Origin: Acanthaster planci
Taxonomy: Eukaryota; Echinodermata; Asteroidea; Valvatida; Acanthasteridae
Reading direction: 5' to 3'
Assembly: GCF_001949145.1 (NCBI RefSeq)
Contig: NW_019091355.1
Location: forward strand, 804,083-868,082
DNA length: 64,000 bases
In this document: positions 12,107 to 24,844 of the stretch, in pieces
Layout: every line of letters begins with the position of its first letter
Position numbering within the stretch: position 1 is the stretch's first letter
The notes under the pieces: generated by a model
What the model saw: only the letters and a program-made list of their open reading frames with translations
Told to the model about the DNA's origin: nothing
The model's database searches: none
Translations under genes and position numbers: made by a program

Positions 12107-13597
12107 TTAGCCACACATCCGCATACGCAATTTCGCGTCGGCGCACTGAAAATTTTCGGTGCACCCACTTATCATTGTGGGCACAATTCCTTTTGCACAC
12201 AGGGATGATCCTTAACTTCTCCGCTTTCTTAGCGCCATTTATTGAATGATTTCACTCAACGTTCTCAACCATGATGGCATGGATGGGGGAATTTGTTCTT
12301 ATCCCTCCGTGGTCCAACCAACCCCCCATCATGACCATCATGGCCATGCCCGCTCTGTATTCTAGCATTGCGCTTATAGTGTAATTTGACAACCAGAAAT
12401 AGAAGCCATTACTGCGGTGGCACAATCACGACAATGCTCGTGGATCATCATGTGAGGATAGGTGATGTGCTCGTGTTATGGGGTATAGAGCAGACATCCC
12501 TAGATTCTCACAAAATGGCAAGTACCGTGCCAGTGAAAACAGCCACCATGGTGACATACACATGCAAAAGCCAGTCCGAGGATCGGGTTACACAATCTTT
12601 TCTTCGATCAGGACGAACGCTCACGTTCACTGCAGTTGTTGTCATCGGCGCGGTATGGTTGCTACCCACACACTTGCGTCAAGCTGAAGAACATGCGTGT
12701 GATTGCCACCGCAGTTAGGGTGTCAAATTGGATTAGTTTAAATAAAGGCCTATTTCTCCATGGTCCGAGTAACCTAGACCCACGAATTTCCTTTTTAAAC
12801 ATTTGGACATGGTTGGGCAGTCACCCAACTACATCATGTACATATAGGCCAACAGTATGTCTATGGAGGAAGGAATAGCCTTCCTTCATGGTATGTCCCA
12901 ATCATCGCATTATCAATCATCAAACAGCATTGCTGGTCTTGCTGGTTTTCAGGTTGTGTACAAAGTCTACATAGAACTATAAATGTAGGCCAATTCAGTG
13001 TTTTTTGACAAAAGTAAAATTGTTCCCATCAAGTTGTCATGATTGTGCAGCACAGTAATTGTTCAGGAAATGTTCCACAGATTGTGTAAAGATCGAGAGA
13101 TTTCAGAAATCGACTGATTGTGCCCAACATATACAGGTACATACATGTACTTCCTACCCTAACAGTCCTAAATCCTCCAATTTCAATATGATTTTACATA
13201 CACCCTAGGGAGTCAGGGTCAATAATGGAATCATTTACATAAGTCACCACTGTTGGGATTATTTTACTAAGTACTGAAATTTTTTAGTTTATTACAGATG
13301 TCATTATCATGATTATCGTCATTTCGGGCAGAAGAGTTAGGGCAGTGGAGTCAGTGCCCACTTTTTCAACTGGGGGACATGACCCTCCTTCATTGCACAT
13401 TTGACAGGTCTTTTAATGGGATGGGGCTTTTTGGATCGGTCTATGACTGACATGACTGATGTCTGATGGTCTCACAACTCCCCTCCCCTCCTAATAATTG
13501 TTTTGTCACTTTCGATTGTCATGGATGGCTGTCATGGTAAGGAGGATGAATTTTTTAATTAAATTTAGGTTTTTTTCTTGTAATTGAACTCAGGAAG

Positions 13598-16500
13598 ATG
13601 TCAGTTGCCGTGTGTGAACCTCCAGCAGACAGGGTACGATCACTAGCCTCCTTAGGCTCAGCTGTGGAGGTAGACCATAACGTGCCTGTCATTAGATACT
13701 TCAGATCTGGCAAAGAAATGATGAGGATGGTAAGTCCATAATCTAATTGGCCAAGAACTTTCATAAAGTGTCTTTGAAAAAAAGAAGAAAGAACGTATAT
13801 AAATATTCATGTATTTTGTATTTTCTTCAGGATAATATCCTTACCCATATGCCCTGCCCTTGTAGTTTTTCCCTCAAGTATTATGTAACTATTTTTCCAG
13901 GCTGATGTTTACTATGAGGAACATAATTATGAACATGCCTTCATCCTGTACTCCAAATTCATCACGTGAGTTTTTTTCCTTGCTTTCTAGTCAATGTTAA
14001 GAGTAGGCTTTATTTAGGAGAAGGGACTTGGATGCGTCTTCAAACTTCATAAGTATCTCAGATTCCAACAGTCCCAATGTCTTTGAGAATCCATTATTTA
14101 CTTGTGGAAGATTTCTTAGAATTGAGGAAGATACATGTTGAATCCTACACTGCCACAATTTTTTAACAGTACATGTGGCTTAATGCTCCAAGAAAGTTGA
14201 AATGCAAAGAATTGGCCATTGGTTTCCTGTAGTGTGGAGGATTTGTAGTATTTTTGAGGGTTCAAGAAGATTGCTTGTACAAGTAACCAGGGAGCTTGCA
14301 AAAATAACATCTGTTTGTACACATTACATTTGTTCTCTGTCAGTGTTGTAAACGTGAACAATGATCATATAAAAATACTTCTCAGCCGTCTATTTGTGCA
14401 CAATTCCACATGACCTTGAATTGCTGAGATTTATTACAGTATTTCACACAGATCAAGCATATGGTGCCTTGTTATGTTAGCCTTCAGGAATTTTACAGCA
14501 AATTATTTTACATGTACATGTATGTATCCAAATGGGCAATGAACCCACTTAAGTCTGGTTAAGTCTGATATCATCTCCATATTTGCTATTGCTAGAATGG
14601 TCTTCATTGTGTGCCTTCAGAGATTGAACTTTGACCTTGTGTAACACTGACTGTACAAATGCAGTACCATGAACATGCAAACATGCATGAGTGAATCAGT
14701 GGTCTAAATATAGACGATGAGGTAATGTGTATACACGTTGGGGATGCCAGTCATTGCTTAATACATCTGAGTGGTAATATGCATGTATCTAGAAATAAAG
14801 ACTCTTTCAAATTCTACATATTCTCAGACCAACATTTGGACAGTGATTTTAGAAGCACCACCATGGAATTGACAGATGAACATCTTTTTCTTTTTCTCTG
14901 CACCCTCAGTATTTTTGTGGAGAAGTTACCCAAACATCCTCTGTATAAACAAGCGCGATCGGAGGACATTAGAGAAACCAAGAAGGTACAGCTGGTTCAG
15001 GATTTCTTCATTTATTTCAAAATCGTTTGTTTTATCTCTTTTACATCAATTTTAAGCTATCATAAGGCCAAACAAAACAATAGCTGTGTTTCCATTTACC
15101 CGACCCAACCTAAGATATCACATGGGACCTATATCTTTTTATTCATCAAATCAATAAAATCAAAAAACTTGTAGTGCCTTGCCCCGAGCCTAATTTTGTG
15201 TACATCGTCCTGCACATTGTATTATTCTAAATTTTTTTTCATGAGATGGACAGCTCTTGTGTGTTTGTATTTCAACAACCAGCTGCTTTACAACATATAT
15301 TCAATCACAGTGCTGATATGTAATATTGACGTGCACTTGTTCAGTAATAAATCTGACACTGACTTAGTACCTGTTACAAATATATGCCCTCCCCTAAAAA
15401 AAATACAGACCATCATCCCACCCTAATTTTTTTGGCCATAAAAATTTAGAGTAAAAAAAAAATTGTACCCAACCGACCACGCTAATTTATTTTTTCAGTG
15501 TAATAGGAAACACATGTAGTTGTTTTGTTTGGCCTAATCAGAAATACACTCTGTAACGAGTATGTCAAAAAACATGTAATTAGTTCATGAATGTACAGCA
15601 TAATTACTGTTAATTTTCCTGGGACTTAAGTTCTTAGTTTTGCTGTTTTAAGTCATTTAGGTGTCTCCCTCAAATGACATCACACTTTTGTTCATAAATA
15701 TGCAAATTTGCATTAGTGTAAAATTCAAAAAGGCACCAAAATATTCGTTAAGTGGCAAGTTGTTTGTATGGCGGCTGCAGCAAAAAAATTGTTTTCATTG
15801 CATTTAAAGGAACTTCATGGCCCATAAAAATATCTGCTCAGGGTTGGATTTTAATGCATCCAGGAAGTTCCTGAATAAATAGTGAGGTGTTAATGGTCAC
15901 ATCATGTCAGCTTTGTAGAAGTCTGAGAAAGATGATAACTGCGAGTAGGATGTGGGCTGAAACAGGACATTTTAAATGTATGTTTGTGTCTAGAATTACT
16001 AATGCATGTTTCCAGCCCTTTGTTACAAAATGCTATTCCAAACAGGGCAATATTATACATTTTTCCTCCTTTGCAGAAAGTCAAGCTAGCTTTTCCCAAA
16101 GCAGAGGATACCAAAGCTAAGCTTAAGCAGAAGTATGACAAGGAATACCAAATATGGGAAGAAAAAGAGGTGAGAAATCAAATAAGAGTGGCTAGCAAGT
16201 GGTTAGGAATAAAAAATTATCCAGACTTAGCAGAATCTTTCTCAATGGCAAAACAAATTTTTTGGCCTTTGAAAAAGATTCTGCTAGGATTGAAATGCCA
16301 CGCCCTCCTTGGTTGTGATTTGTATTTTAGGTCACTGTAGCCAGCATGCAGTTTGCTGCGGTTTTGTGTGACATTATTATCCAGACTGGGTTGGTGTAGT
16401 TGATCAAAGCAAGAAACAAAGTTGCCAGTACCCGTTGTGAAGATCTGAGGGCCTTACAGGTACATGTAGCTGGCTTGCTTGTTGTTGGATGCTGTTGAAT

Positions 16501-19101
16501 TTCAGCCCATGCAACACTTCTTCTCGGTAGTTTATGTTAAATAAACGTATAGCGGGACACACACATGATTCTGTGGGCTCCAGCAGGCTGGACAGTTTTC
16601 TCTCATTCAACTCTGTCGTATTCAGCCGTCTTAACTGCTGGGTAGATTCAGCACGCTTCACATTTTGCTGCTGTAGAATGTTTGATAGAGCAGTGGAATA
16701 CATTGTGAAAGCTTGGTTGGGTGTAAAAAGTAAACTCTGCTTTTGAATCAATTGATTAACTTTATTGTGAGTATGTTCTCATAAATCTGTGGATTTCTGT
16801 CGGCTGTCCAGTGGGCTGCAAGACTTCAAAGGGTTTCAGAAATGAGATTTCTGATATTACAGAAACAAAGACTCGCAGAGGAAGAACGCTTGCGAAAGGA
16901 ACAAGAGAAATGGAATGCAGAGCAGAGGCGGAGACATGAAGAGGAAGAGGAGGAGAGAAGACAACTCCAGGAGGCTAGAGAACGATCCTTGATAGAGGAA
17001 CAGCAGCGTCAGATAGAAGAACAAAGACAAGCTATCCTTGAAGAGCAGCGACGAGCAAAGGAGAGAGAGGAAGGTGAGAAGCGAGCATTAGCAGCACAAG
17101 CAGCAGCGACGGCAGCAGCAATAGCAGCAGAGGGTGATGCCATGCCCTCAGCTCCATCCCCTGGAATACCTCCTCCATCGTACGAAGCTGTGGAGGCTGG
17201 TGGCTACTCCGTCTACAAGCCTGCCGATGATTCCATCAGCCCGAGAGGGCAAGTAAGGTAAGAAAATTACCAAACCTCTTGTCTCATTTTCACTTAACCC
17301 TAACCCTCCTCAATCCTTCACCTGTTGGAGGACTGAGGAGTGTTAGGGTTAAGGTAACAACCATGGTCAAGTGAGAACACAGACTAAGGTTGTTTGTCCT
17401 AAGTTGATTGATGCAGTTATCAATTTGCTAGGTGCAGCAATGTTTCTCGGTGCTTAGTACATGTACTTGTAGTGAGGAGTTTGCAGTGTCAAACTTGCAG
17501 CCGTAATTTTTCGCTAACAAGCATTTTCTTATCCCACATTGTTGATTTCTGTCATCCAGCCCAGCGCCACCGACATTTGATCGTAGCCTCAAGGTCGACC
17601 GGTCAACCAAGCCCTCTCACTTGCTGAGTACTGTACCCAGTTCCAAGAATCGCTATGGGCTTAGAGACCTGTTTGTTCCCATGGACACGGTGGAGAGATT
17701 CTTAACGTTAGCCAGTCTCAACACAGCCAAGAACCTAGAGACTTGCGGCATCCTAGCTGGTAAATTGGTAAGCAAAAACAACAGATCAGAGGGGTGTAGC
17801 TTCCTTTCAAGACAAACTAATTTTGGCGTCTTACATGAACAAGAGAGCAACAATTGCTCTTGCAGTAACACACGGCATGCATGTTCTAGCATGGATGCCA
17901 TCACATAGCACCATTTGTGTTCAAACTTAGCATGATATTCCAAGGAAAATTGGAAGAACCTGATTGGGATGAAATTTCAATTCACATGACAACCTGGTTG
18001 GGATTTGAACCTGGCTCACTGAGTTGACAGCCTTTGCAACTTGAATGAAATTTTTTTTTTTGGCTTACAGTCCCACGATGCATTCACCATCACACACATT
18101 GTTGTACCTAAGCAGACATCAACATCAGACTCCTGCACAGCGTTGAATGAAGGCGAAATCTTTGATGTCATGGACATGAAAGACCTCATAACACTAGGAT
18201 GGATACATGTGAGTTATAAGCTTCAGCATTAGAGTAGATCATTTGTGACCACAGACAAACCAAAAGTGGTGTGTCCTTGCTTTCGTGCAGTTCAGAAATA
18301 GGGATATTTGAGTAAAGTTTCTTTCAATGAGGATCTTTCTTGGAGTTTGGAAGTTAAAGGACAGAGTTTCAAGCATGTGATTTTTTCCTCTTAGACGCAT
18401 CCCACTCAGACAGCGTTCATGTCCAGTATCGATCTCCATACACACTGTCCATACCAAGTCATGATGGCAGAAGCCATCGCTATCGTATGTGCTCCAGCCC
18501 ACAAGGAGTAAGTACTCAAAGATTTTTAAACCTTGGCCCGATCATCAGTCCATATATTTTAGCATCCAGCCCCAGGATTTGCCCAAAATTTTGAAGTATT
18601 CAGGGCCTAGATAACAGGTGTTCTGTATGGGCTTTGGTGTCCTTGTTTGGTTTCGGCCCTGGGTGTTAAAGCCCCCCTTTCTGGAAACAGAGTAGAAACT
18701 CGAACACTTAGCCGCATCCAAGTTTTTAGATTTTCAGATGAAAGTATATCATGCATTTTGCATGTCATATAAAGTTAAGCCATGGTAGATTTGAAGTTAC
18801 GAGTCAGTAGCATCATTTCAGAGTCCTTGGTGGTCTGATTATTGTTGTAGACACTCAAAATACAATTCTGAATGATGTGTCATTGTAATAATCTATTTCT
18901 GTTGTTCCACCGTTCTTCACTTCCCCCACCCCCATCAGGACCGGTTATTTCTCCCTTACACCTGACTACGGCGTAGGTTTCATCAGTAATTGCAAAGAGT
19001 TGGGGTTCCATCCCCACCCCTCCCAACCACCCATCTATGAAGAAGGCAAGCACGTCAAGATTGCCCGCGACGTGTCCATTCAAGTCATCGATATGCGGTG
19101 A
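13598..19101 (+). CDS. STAMBP: STAM-binding protein (AMSH), JAMM deubiquitinase
   Basis: Nine coding exons: 13598-13729, 13901-13965, 14910-14985, 16077-16169, 16863-17257, 17560-17767, 18071-18208, 18395-18507 and 18939-19101. All phases agree, giving 460 aa (human 424). The product is a zinc metalloprotease that cleaves K63-linked ubiquitin on endosomes with STAM and ESCRT-0. Residues about 10-120 are the USP8-dimer/MIT-like N-terminal domain ([15 protein letters not shown]). Residues 123-215 form a Glu/Arg/Gln-rich coiled coil, followed by an Ala-rich stretch. An SH3-binding segment follows with two overlapping imperfect DRSxK motifs ([12 protein letters not shown]). The JAMM domain begins near 285 with Glu314, His369-x-His371, Ser379 and Asp382. 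The first ATG after the acceptor at 13593 gives the family N terminus. Confidence 0.96.
15062..15538. mobile_element. Short inverted-repeat element in STAMBP intron (MITE-like)
   Basis: About 32-base terminal inverted repeats (left AAGGCCAAACAAAACAA..., right ending TTGTTTTGTTTGGCC) bound a 475-base AT-rich segment with no coding capacity. It lies in the intron between coding exons 3 and 4. Target-site duplication was not clear. Confidence 0.55.
16225..16292. repeat. Inverted repeat built on AGCAGAATCTTTCTCAA
   Basis: AGCAGAATCTTTCTCAA at 16229-16245 pairs with 16269-16285 (one mismatch) around a short spacer, in the STAMBP intron between coding exons 4 and 5. A related copy of one arm plus flank lies at 61279-61318. 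Confidence 0.5.
17293..17353 (+). repeat. 25-bp stem hairpin with CCCTAACCCT arm in STAMBP intron
   Basis: Arms 17293-17317 and 17329-17353 pair with two mismatches around an 11-base loop. The left arm includes CTTAACCCTAACCCTCCT. It is intronic and transcribed with STAMBP. Confidence 0.55.
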
Positions 19102-21558
19102 CGTAAGGCCCCTTGGGTAATCGATACAGTTCTGTGTCCGTTTGACGAGATTTTACGGCCCCCCTCCACCACACCTCAGATGCCCCGCCGTGCACATTAA
19201 GCAACAGTTCATATGAAACACTTCAAGCTGATGGCACCTAACTCTCTGTACTCTAATACCCAGAAAAGGAATTATATCTGCCTGGATTTGAATTACATGG
19301 CTACGACTAGCAGTCACACAAGTCTATGGACAAAGGCTACAGCCGGTAGCAAGTGGTTCTCATACATGCGTATGTTTATCCTAGCCTTAGCCAGTAATTT
19401 CGATGCAACCTCAGTAATCCATTATGGCTAGGATACCTTTGCTAGAGTGTTTTACTAATCACATTTTTAGTATATTTTCACCAAAGCACACTGGTTGATC
19501 ATGGCTTTTCTTTTTGAATGAAAAGAATTTCATTTTGAACAGTTGTCGAATTGTTTTAATCAACTTTAGTAAATTGCTGACCTTTGACCTTTGATTAAAA
19601 TATAACCCGATTGGACCATGTAGAAACCTACATTGCATCGGTTCGCAATTTTGCTGCCTGTGCCGTGGAATAATGAAACATAACTTTTTGAAGTCTTATG
19701 TAAATGAAACAAACAGTGTGACACACATCTGAACAACTCAACTAAGATACAGAATGAAGGAAAGTTTTCTTGGTGAAAAATTTCCTTCCTTATTGGAATT
19801 TTGGTCATGAGATACAAGACATGATCATGTCATTTCTCAATACGTCTGTTCACCCTTTTACACGTGTTACAGTGTAAGATTTTTAATTTACAGTGAAATT
19901 CTTCTTAACTCTAGAATGTGAACAGGTTATTCATCCCAAGTTCATAACATCAATGTCATAAATACAGCTTGGTTGAAGTACATCAAATGTTGTAGGTTGC
20001 AGAGTGTCAAGTGTTTGATAGCTGGTGCCACAGGTAGGCAAGACTTCTGCATACAGCCTTGTATTAAAGTTGGTGTATTAGAGACACAACCGTCTTTCTT
20101 CATAAATCCTTAATCACAAGAGGTCAGAAATGAAAGCTGCTTCTGCCATTCTGTCCAACCCAACATTAACCCAAAAAATCCTCAAATTCTTTCTTTGGAT
20201 GTGTGATGACATTGTCACACATTTCTGACAAGTTGTATGATTATTATTATTTTTTTTAATGTGTTGTATCAGACAACATTTCTGGGTTATCGTTGGTTGT
20301 TTAAGCTTCATCTCCGGGCATTGATCAAACACCATTGTAACCTTTTTGGAGAGGAGAAAGTCCATATTCCAAGTGGTTTATTTGGAAATACATTTCAAGA
20401 AGTGGATACATTATACAGAGTTTACAAAGATGCTTAACTTGAGATAAACATTTGACCTCATCAATAACCACATTGTAGTTGAACCGGACTTCATTTGCAT
20501 GTAATAGCAGTACTGATAAGTAAAGTTTTATGACCTACCTGTAACCACCAAAGAAAAAATCGGGAGGTTTTTGCAATCAGAGAGGTGTTGGGGCCTCAAA
20601 GGGGAGGAGTTGGGGCTTTGTTCCTCAGAGTGGGTAACATGTATATTAAACATTTTATTAGGAGAAAAGTCAGCCATTTTAGTTACGGTTGTATCGTGTG
20701 TCTGTGCAACGTGTGAAAAAAAGTAAGAGTAATTTCAAAGGTCAAGGGTCAGTACGACTGAGAAATGTGTTCCTCTGAAGTAAAACACGGTGGACTGGTA
20801 ATGTGTTGCTTTGAAGACAAACAACCATGCAGTAGAATTGGTTTGGATACATTTGGAAATTGTTTTTAAGTTTTTACATTTTGGCTTCAGTTCAGGAATT
20901 TGATTTTTTTTAAGGTTTGTGTTAACATGTTTTTGTAATAGAAGTTATTGGCTTTACAGTCGGTGTATAACCAAATTTTGTTCATTCTCAATAACCTCTA
21001 TTGGAAGTTAAACATTATGGGTTGTGACATTTGCAAAAAGTTCATAAAAGTCAGCCTCAAATGTTTCTTTTTCAGTGCAACCAATTATTGGCCGACATGT
21101 CCACATGTGTTAAGTAGAATGTTTTTATTTCATTCAATGACCTGTTCAAAGACACTGTTTATATTTGCAGATTTCTTCTGGCGGTCCGGAGCTTTTATAT
21201 ATATGTACATGTACAGTAGATAGTCCTTGGCTGTTTCCAATCCAGTGGGTGCAACATGTTTTGCTATGTGCCAGATAGAACATTGTAGTTCTTCGGTCTC
21301 CCACTGCTGTAGGAAGGACAGCACAGGCAGTTATTGCTGTGGTGGAAATATTGGCAAGGTTTTACAGAAAAAATGAAAGCATCCAGCAAATCATTGCTTT
21401 TGTATTGGCCACGGGGAAGAGTCCGTATGAAATAACAAAACTAATCGGTCTACCAGACCAAAAGAACTGATATATGCACTGTTGTGTTATTGTAGGTTAC
21501 ATTATCTTGTGTATAAATGTACAGTGCATATTGTATATATAGTCATAGCAGGCATATC
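19102..21558 (+). other. STAMBP 3'UTR and convergent intergenic region
   Basis: There is no coding exon here. STAMBP (+) and the first GPx gene (-) converge in this stretch. I found no clean AATAAA on the + strand, only ATTAAA variants (near 19594, 20064 and 20649), so the STAMBP end is not fixed. Confidence 0.4.
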
Positions 21559-21564
21559 TTTATT
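21559..21564 (-). terminator. GPx gene 1 poly(A) signal candidate
   Basis: AATAAA on the - strand, about 410 bases past the SECIS, so the SECIS would lie inside the mature 3'UTR. Confidence 0.4.
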
Positions 21565-21969
21565 GAGCTGAGACAAATTTATCTTAAAATAGTTACAAAG
21601 TATGACTTGGTTTCAAAAAATGTGAAATGACTTATAAAACGATGAATCGTATCCACGTGTATTCAAGTTGCAAGCCCTCTTTCCTTGAGGTGTTATATTG
21701 AGCAAGACTTCCTGAATAGTAAAGCAAATTTTCTGTCGCGATCTTTGTTTCTTAATTTGCTCGCAAAACTCCTTTTCATTTGTAGACAAAGAAGACACGG
21801 ATTCACAACTGCAAGTTGATTTTTTTTTGGCACAATATTTAATCAAATAATTATACTAATAACTCGGAAAGAAGTCAAGACTTCTTGAGAGTCTGCAAAG
21901 CTTTGCATGTTGTGTCTACACATCCACTCTTCCCGTGTCTGCCCGAATGCACAAAGACAGACCTGTTGA

Positions 21970-22028
21970 GAGTAACATCAGAGCAAGGCCCTCGCTGAAA
22001 GCGTTTAAGACTTGCTCATCATTAGCTG
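21970..22028 (-). promoter_or_regulatory. SECIS element of GPx gene 1
   Basis: On the - strand, ATGATGAGCAAG is followed by a loop with TTAAACGC, and then CTTGCTCTGATG. The 5' core ATGA (22022-22019) and 3' core TGAT (21980-21977) flank a perfect GAGCAAG/CTTGCTC helix, with AAA in the apical loop. This is the form required for eukaryotic selenocysteine insertion. It lies about 660 bases past the GPx stop. Confidence 0.85.
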
Positions 22029-22686
22029 TGTAAAACGTACTCCCTCCAAAAAATCTTCAATTCTTTACCGAGTCATCTCAACAAATTTTTAAAAATGCTT
22101 TGCTTTAGTGCCATAATACTTCGTGACAAAATCTTTTGAAATCTTAACAAAATACATGAACTGTTCCCTGTCTATTTGTTCAGAAGTTGAACGATAGTAC
22201 TCCCTCATCATTTAAATTTTTTTTGGGGGGGGGGAATCGGGAGGGGCCAGTTTCATAGAGATGCCAAGCTGAGAATGGTGCTTTACACAAAATGTATTTG
22301 CCTAGAAAACACTTGACTGATTCCCACTGATTTCCACTGAACTGGTACCTTTGGCCATGTCTGAATCACTTGGCTGCAGCTTGAAATTACACAAGTCTAT
22401 GACAGTAGCTGCAGCCAGTTCCCATAGGGTCATGTGGAATTCCAAGCCGTAGCCAAGTGTTTTGAACGTGGCCTTTTGTTCAGGAATACTTTGTGGTTTT
22501 GAACTCAAATAAATTCGTCTCTGAGAAGTGGCTTTTCAAAAGTGGGTGCACAGAATCTGAACTGGGCTTTTGACAACTCTCTGAAAGGGGAAGAAATTTC
22601 ATGGTAAAACAGTAAAGAAAAAGTCAGGCATCTAGAAATCTGATGCAATGCAAAGAGCTAGAGAATGTCTCTGCTTTTGAAAAAAG

Positions 22687-23654
22687 TTACGAGGACTTTT
22701 TGAGCAACAAGTCAATATCCGTCTTCAGCATGGAGGGGCCCACCAGGGGATCGTAGCGCTTATAAGGGATCCCGTTGGAATCGATGAGGAACTTTTGAAA
22801 GTTCCAAGTGATGTCGTTGTTGCTGATGGGAGACCAGTAGAAGTTGGATGGGTCACCAATTTCCTCCTTGACGGCCGGACAGACACTCTTCAGGACGGAA
22901 ATATAAGAGTGTGGAATTATAATTATAGAGCATAAAAATTCCCAGACAAAAGAAGGAAATTTCAGAAAATGTGTTCAATATTTCACTTGCCAAGTCTCAG
23001 CCAATGAAATTTTTAATTAATTTTGTCTTGTCAGCCAAAGACTGAATTAGTAGATCAGTGTTACTGATTTGAGAGTTTGAAAGAACTTGCATTTCAGAGT
23101 TTTGTTTCCTTATGATTTGACACAAAATTTGAAGCCAAAAAGTTGAAACATGTACATCATACATGTATTGTATCCATAAATTGGCACATTCAACTTCGAG
23201 CCACCCGTACCTTCAGTGCTTTGTAGAGTGGATGAGTGTTTTTCCCATTAACTTCAATCTTCTGGTGCATGGGGAATGTCGGTGCAAACCCTCCACCAGG
23301 ACGGACGTACTTGATCAAGTTGAGAATCTCGCCGTTGGCTTCTGGCTCCTGAAGCAGGAACTGGTTGCATGGGAAGGCTAGAATCTCGATCTTTCCCTCG
23401 TACGCCTTTCGGAGTGCATTCAAGGCGGGGTACTGAGGGGTGGCCAGCCCTCAGAAGCTGGCTACGTTGACGATCACCAACACCTTGCCTTTGTACTGGG
23501 ACAGCTTGTAGCTTGACCCGTTGAGCGCAGTGACGGAGATGTCGTAAATGGGCTGCGTCGAGTTACACATGGAGTCCAGGAAAGCCTTCGACCCTCCAGG
23601 CAGAGCCAGGAGGGTCAAAGCGAGCGCCAGGCCCGCTAAACTCGGCCGGTCCAT
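22687..23654 (-). CDS. Secreted selenocysteine glutathione peroxidase (GPx3-like), gene 1
   Basis: Two exons, 23654-23211 and 22887-22687, join in phase 0 and give 214 aa with an in-frame UGA at 23453-23451 read as selenocysteine (NVASF-U-GLAT). It reduces H2O2 and lipid hydroperoxides with glutathione or another thiol. The catalytic tetrad is present: Sec, the Gln of FPCNQF, and the Trp and Asn of ITWNFQKFL in exon 2. The segment with PGGGFAPTF is the oligomerisation loop of the tetrameric GPx1/3 class. Residues 1-24 are a signal peptide, so the enzyme is probably extracellular like GPx3. A SECIS at 21970-22028 confirms UGA decoding. It is a paralogue of the gene at 32676-33735, with the intron at the same codon. 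Confidence 0.95.
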
Positions 23655-23712
23655 TCCGCTGAACCCAGCAGAATCCTGAGTTTTAGTAACTTTAATTAGA
23701 TCTACGGTCTAC

Positions 23713-23720
23713 CTTTTATA
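23713..23720 (-). promoter_or_regulatory. TATA box of GPx gene 1
   Basis: TATAAAAG on the - strand, about 60 bases upstream of the ATG, placing a start site near 23690 and a short 5'UTR. Confidence 0.55.
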
Positions 23721-23986
23721 ACTTGGGCACAGTGGTTGTTCCATTGTTGTACACACCACAGATCAAGGGTCAACCATACACATAAGTGGTTGTATAATAA
23801 TTTCTTTTTGTTATCGTCTCGCTGGAGCAATCACGTGAAGGATCACGTGCATAGGGATCACGTTGAAATCTGCATATTGTAGCCTCTCTTCGTGCTTGTC
23901 TTCTCATGGTTCGCTTTTCACGACACCACTGAAAGTAGCAATAATTTCGTTATTATCAACAGAAGGTGCTATCCAGTGTATCCAAG

Positions 23987-24300
23987 ATGTTTTCCCTCGA
24001 GACTAGACGCCAGAGACTCACAACCTTTTACAAAATACTACGGCAGGAGATTGACATTGACACTGTAACTTGTACATCAAACCTACGCTGACCAGGTCAG
24101 GAAGTCGCAAAGAAGTCACAACTTGAACATTTAAACAGTTTGAAGTCCATCATCATACATCCAACCCCCACGTTCAGTCTCCCCCCCCCCCCAGAAACCG
24201 TCAGACTCTGGAATAACTCTGTTTTCTCTCAAGCATCAGTAGACAAACCAGCCCCACAGGTTTTTTTTAATCTCTCTTCAGCACAAACTCTATTAAGGCC
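23987..24300 (+). pseudogene. Remnant of a LINE reverse-transcriptase C-terminus
   Basis: One frame reads MFSLETRRQRLTTFYKIL. After an in-frame stop at 24089, the same frame continues to PETVRLWNNSV. An ...RRxRL...FYKI... segment followed by ...TVRLWN is typical of the end of non-LTR retrotransposon RT proteins. The frame has an internal stop and no upstream RT domain, so it is a dead 3' fragment. Confidence 0.4.
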
Positions 24301-24659
24301 TACACAACGGTACAAGTATTGGCCACTGTATACAACGATCTTAAAAACAACGCTAGGGCGCCATCATCAGCCGCCGTACTCTTTGAACTGCCATAGAAGT
24401 TCCAACCTTATTTGGCCGGTGAACGTACATGCATGGTTAAATGATGTATTCAATTTCACTGAGAAATAATTAAACGGCCTCATAGCTACAGTACATAAAG
24501 GCCTAGCGGCGAATGACACCTTATAAATATTCAGGACAGAAAATAATGCCTAGGCCGACTCATTTCTTTACAAAACAAAAAATTCAAGTGAGTTCCGTCA
24601 AGCCAAGTGGCTACACCGGTCCGGCGTGAAGCAACGTGCTCAATTAAGTTCAGCTCAAG

Positions 24660-24665
24660 TTTATT
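24660..24665 (-). terminator. UGT poly(A) signal candidate
   Basis: AATAAA on the - strand, 180 bases past the UGT stop. Confidence 0.45.
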
Positions 24666-24844
24666 AATTTTCCTTGATAAAATTCATTAATTTAATTGTG
24701 GGGCCGGGTATTTAATATTCTTAATCGAAATTAAATTCGAAATCAAACTCTCAATCTACATTTTAACTAAACCCACTTGCATCTGTCGATTAGCCCTCGC
24801 AACTTCTTGAATAAGTCTAAATCTAAACCGTATATATGAAATGT

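Noticed and set aside
14725-15174. Open frame of 149 codons on the + strand
   Set aside because: It reads through a STAMBP exon and its introns; only 14910-14985 is coding, as the STAMBP alignment and splice sites show.
23451-23453. In-frame stop making GPx gene 1 a pseudogene
   Set aside because: The UGA is exactly at the catalytic position and a SECIS is present, so it is selenocysteine. The same holds for 33541-33543.
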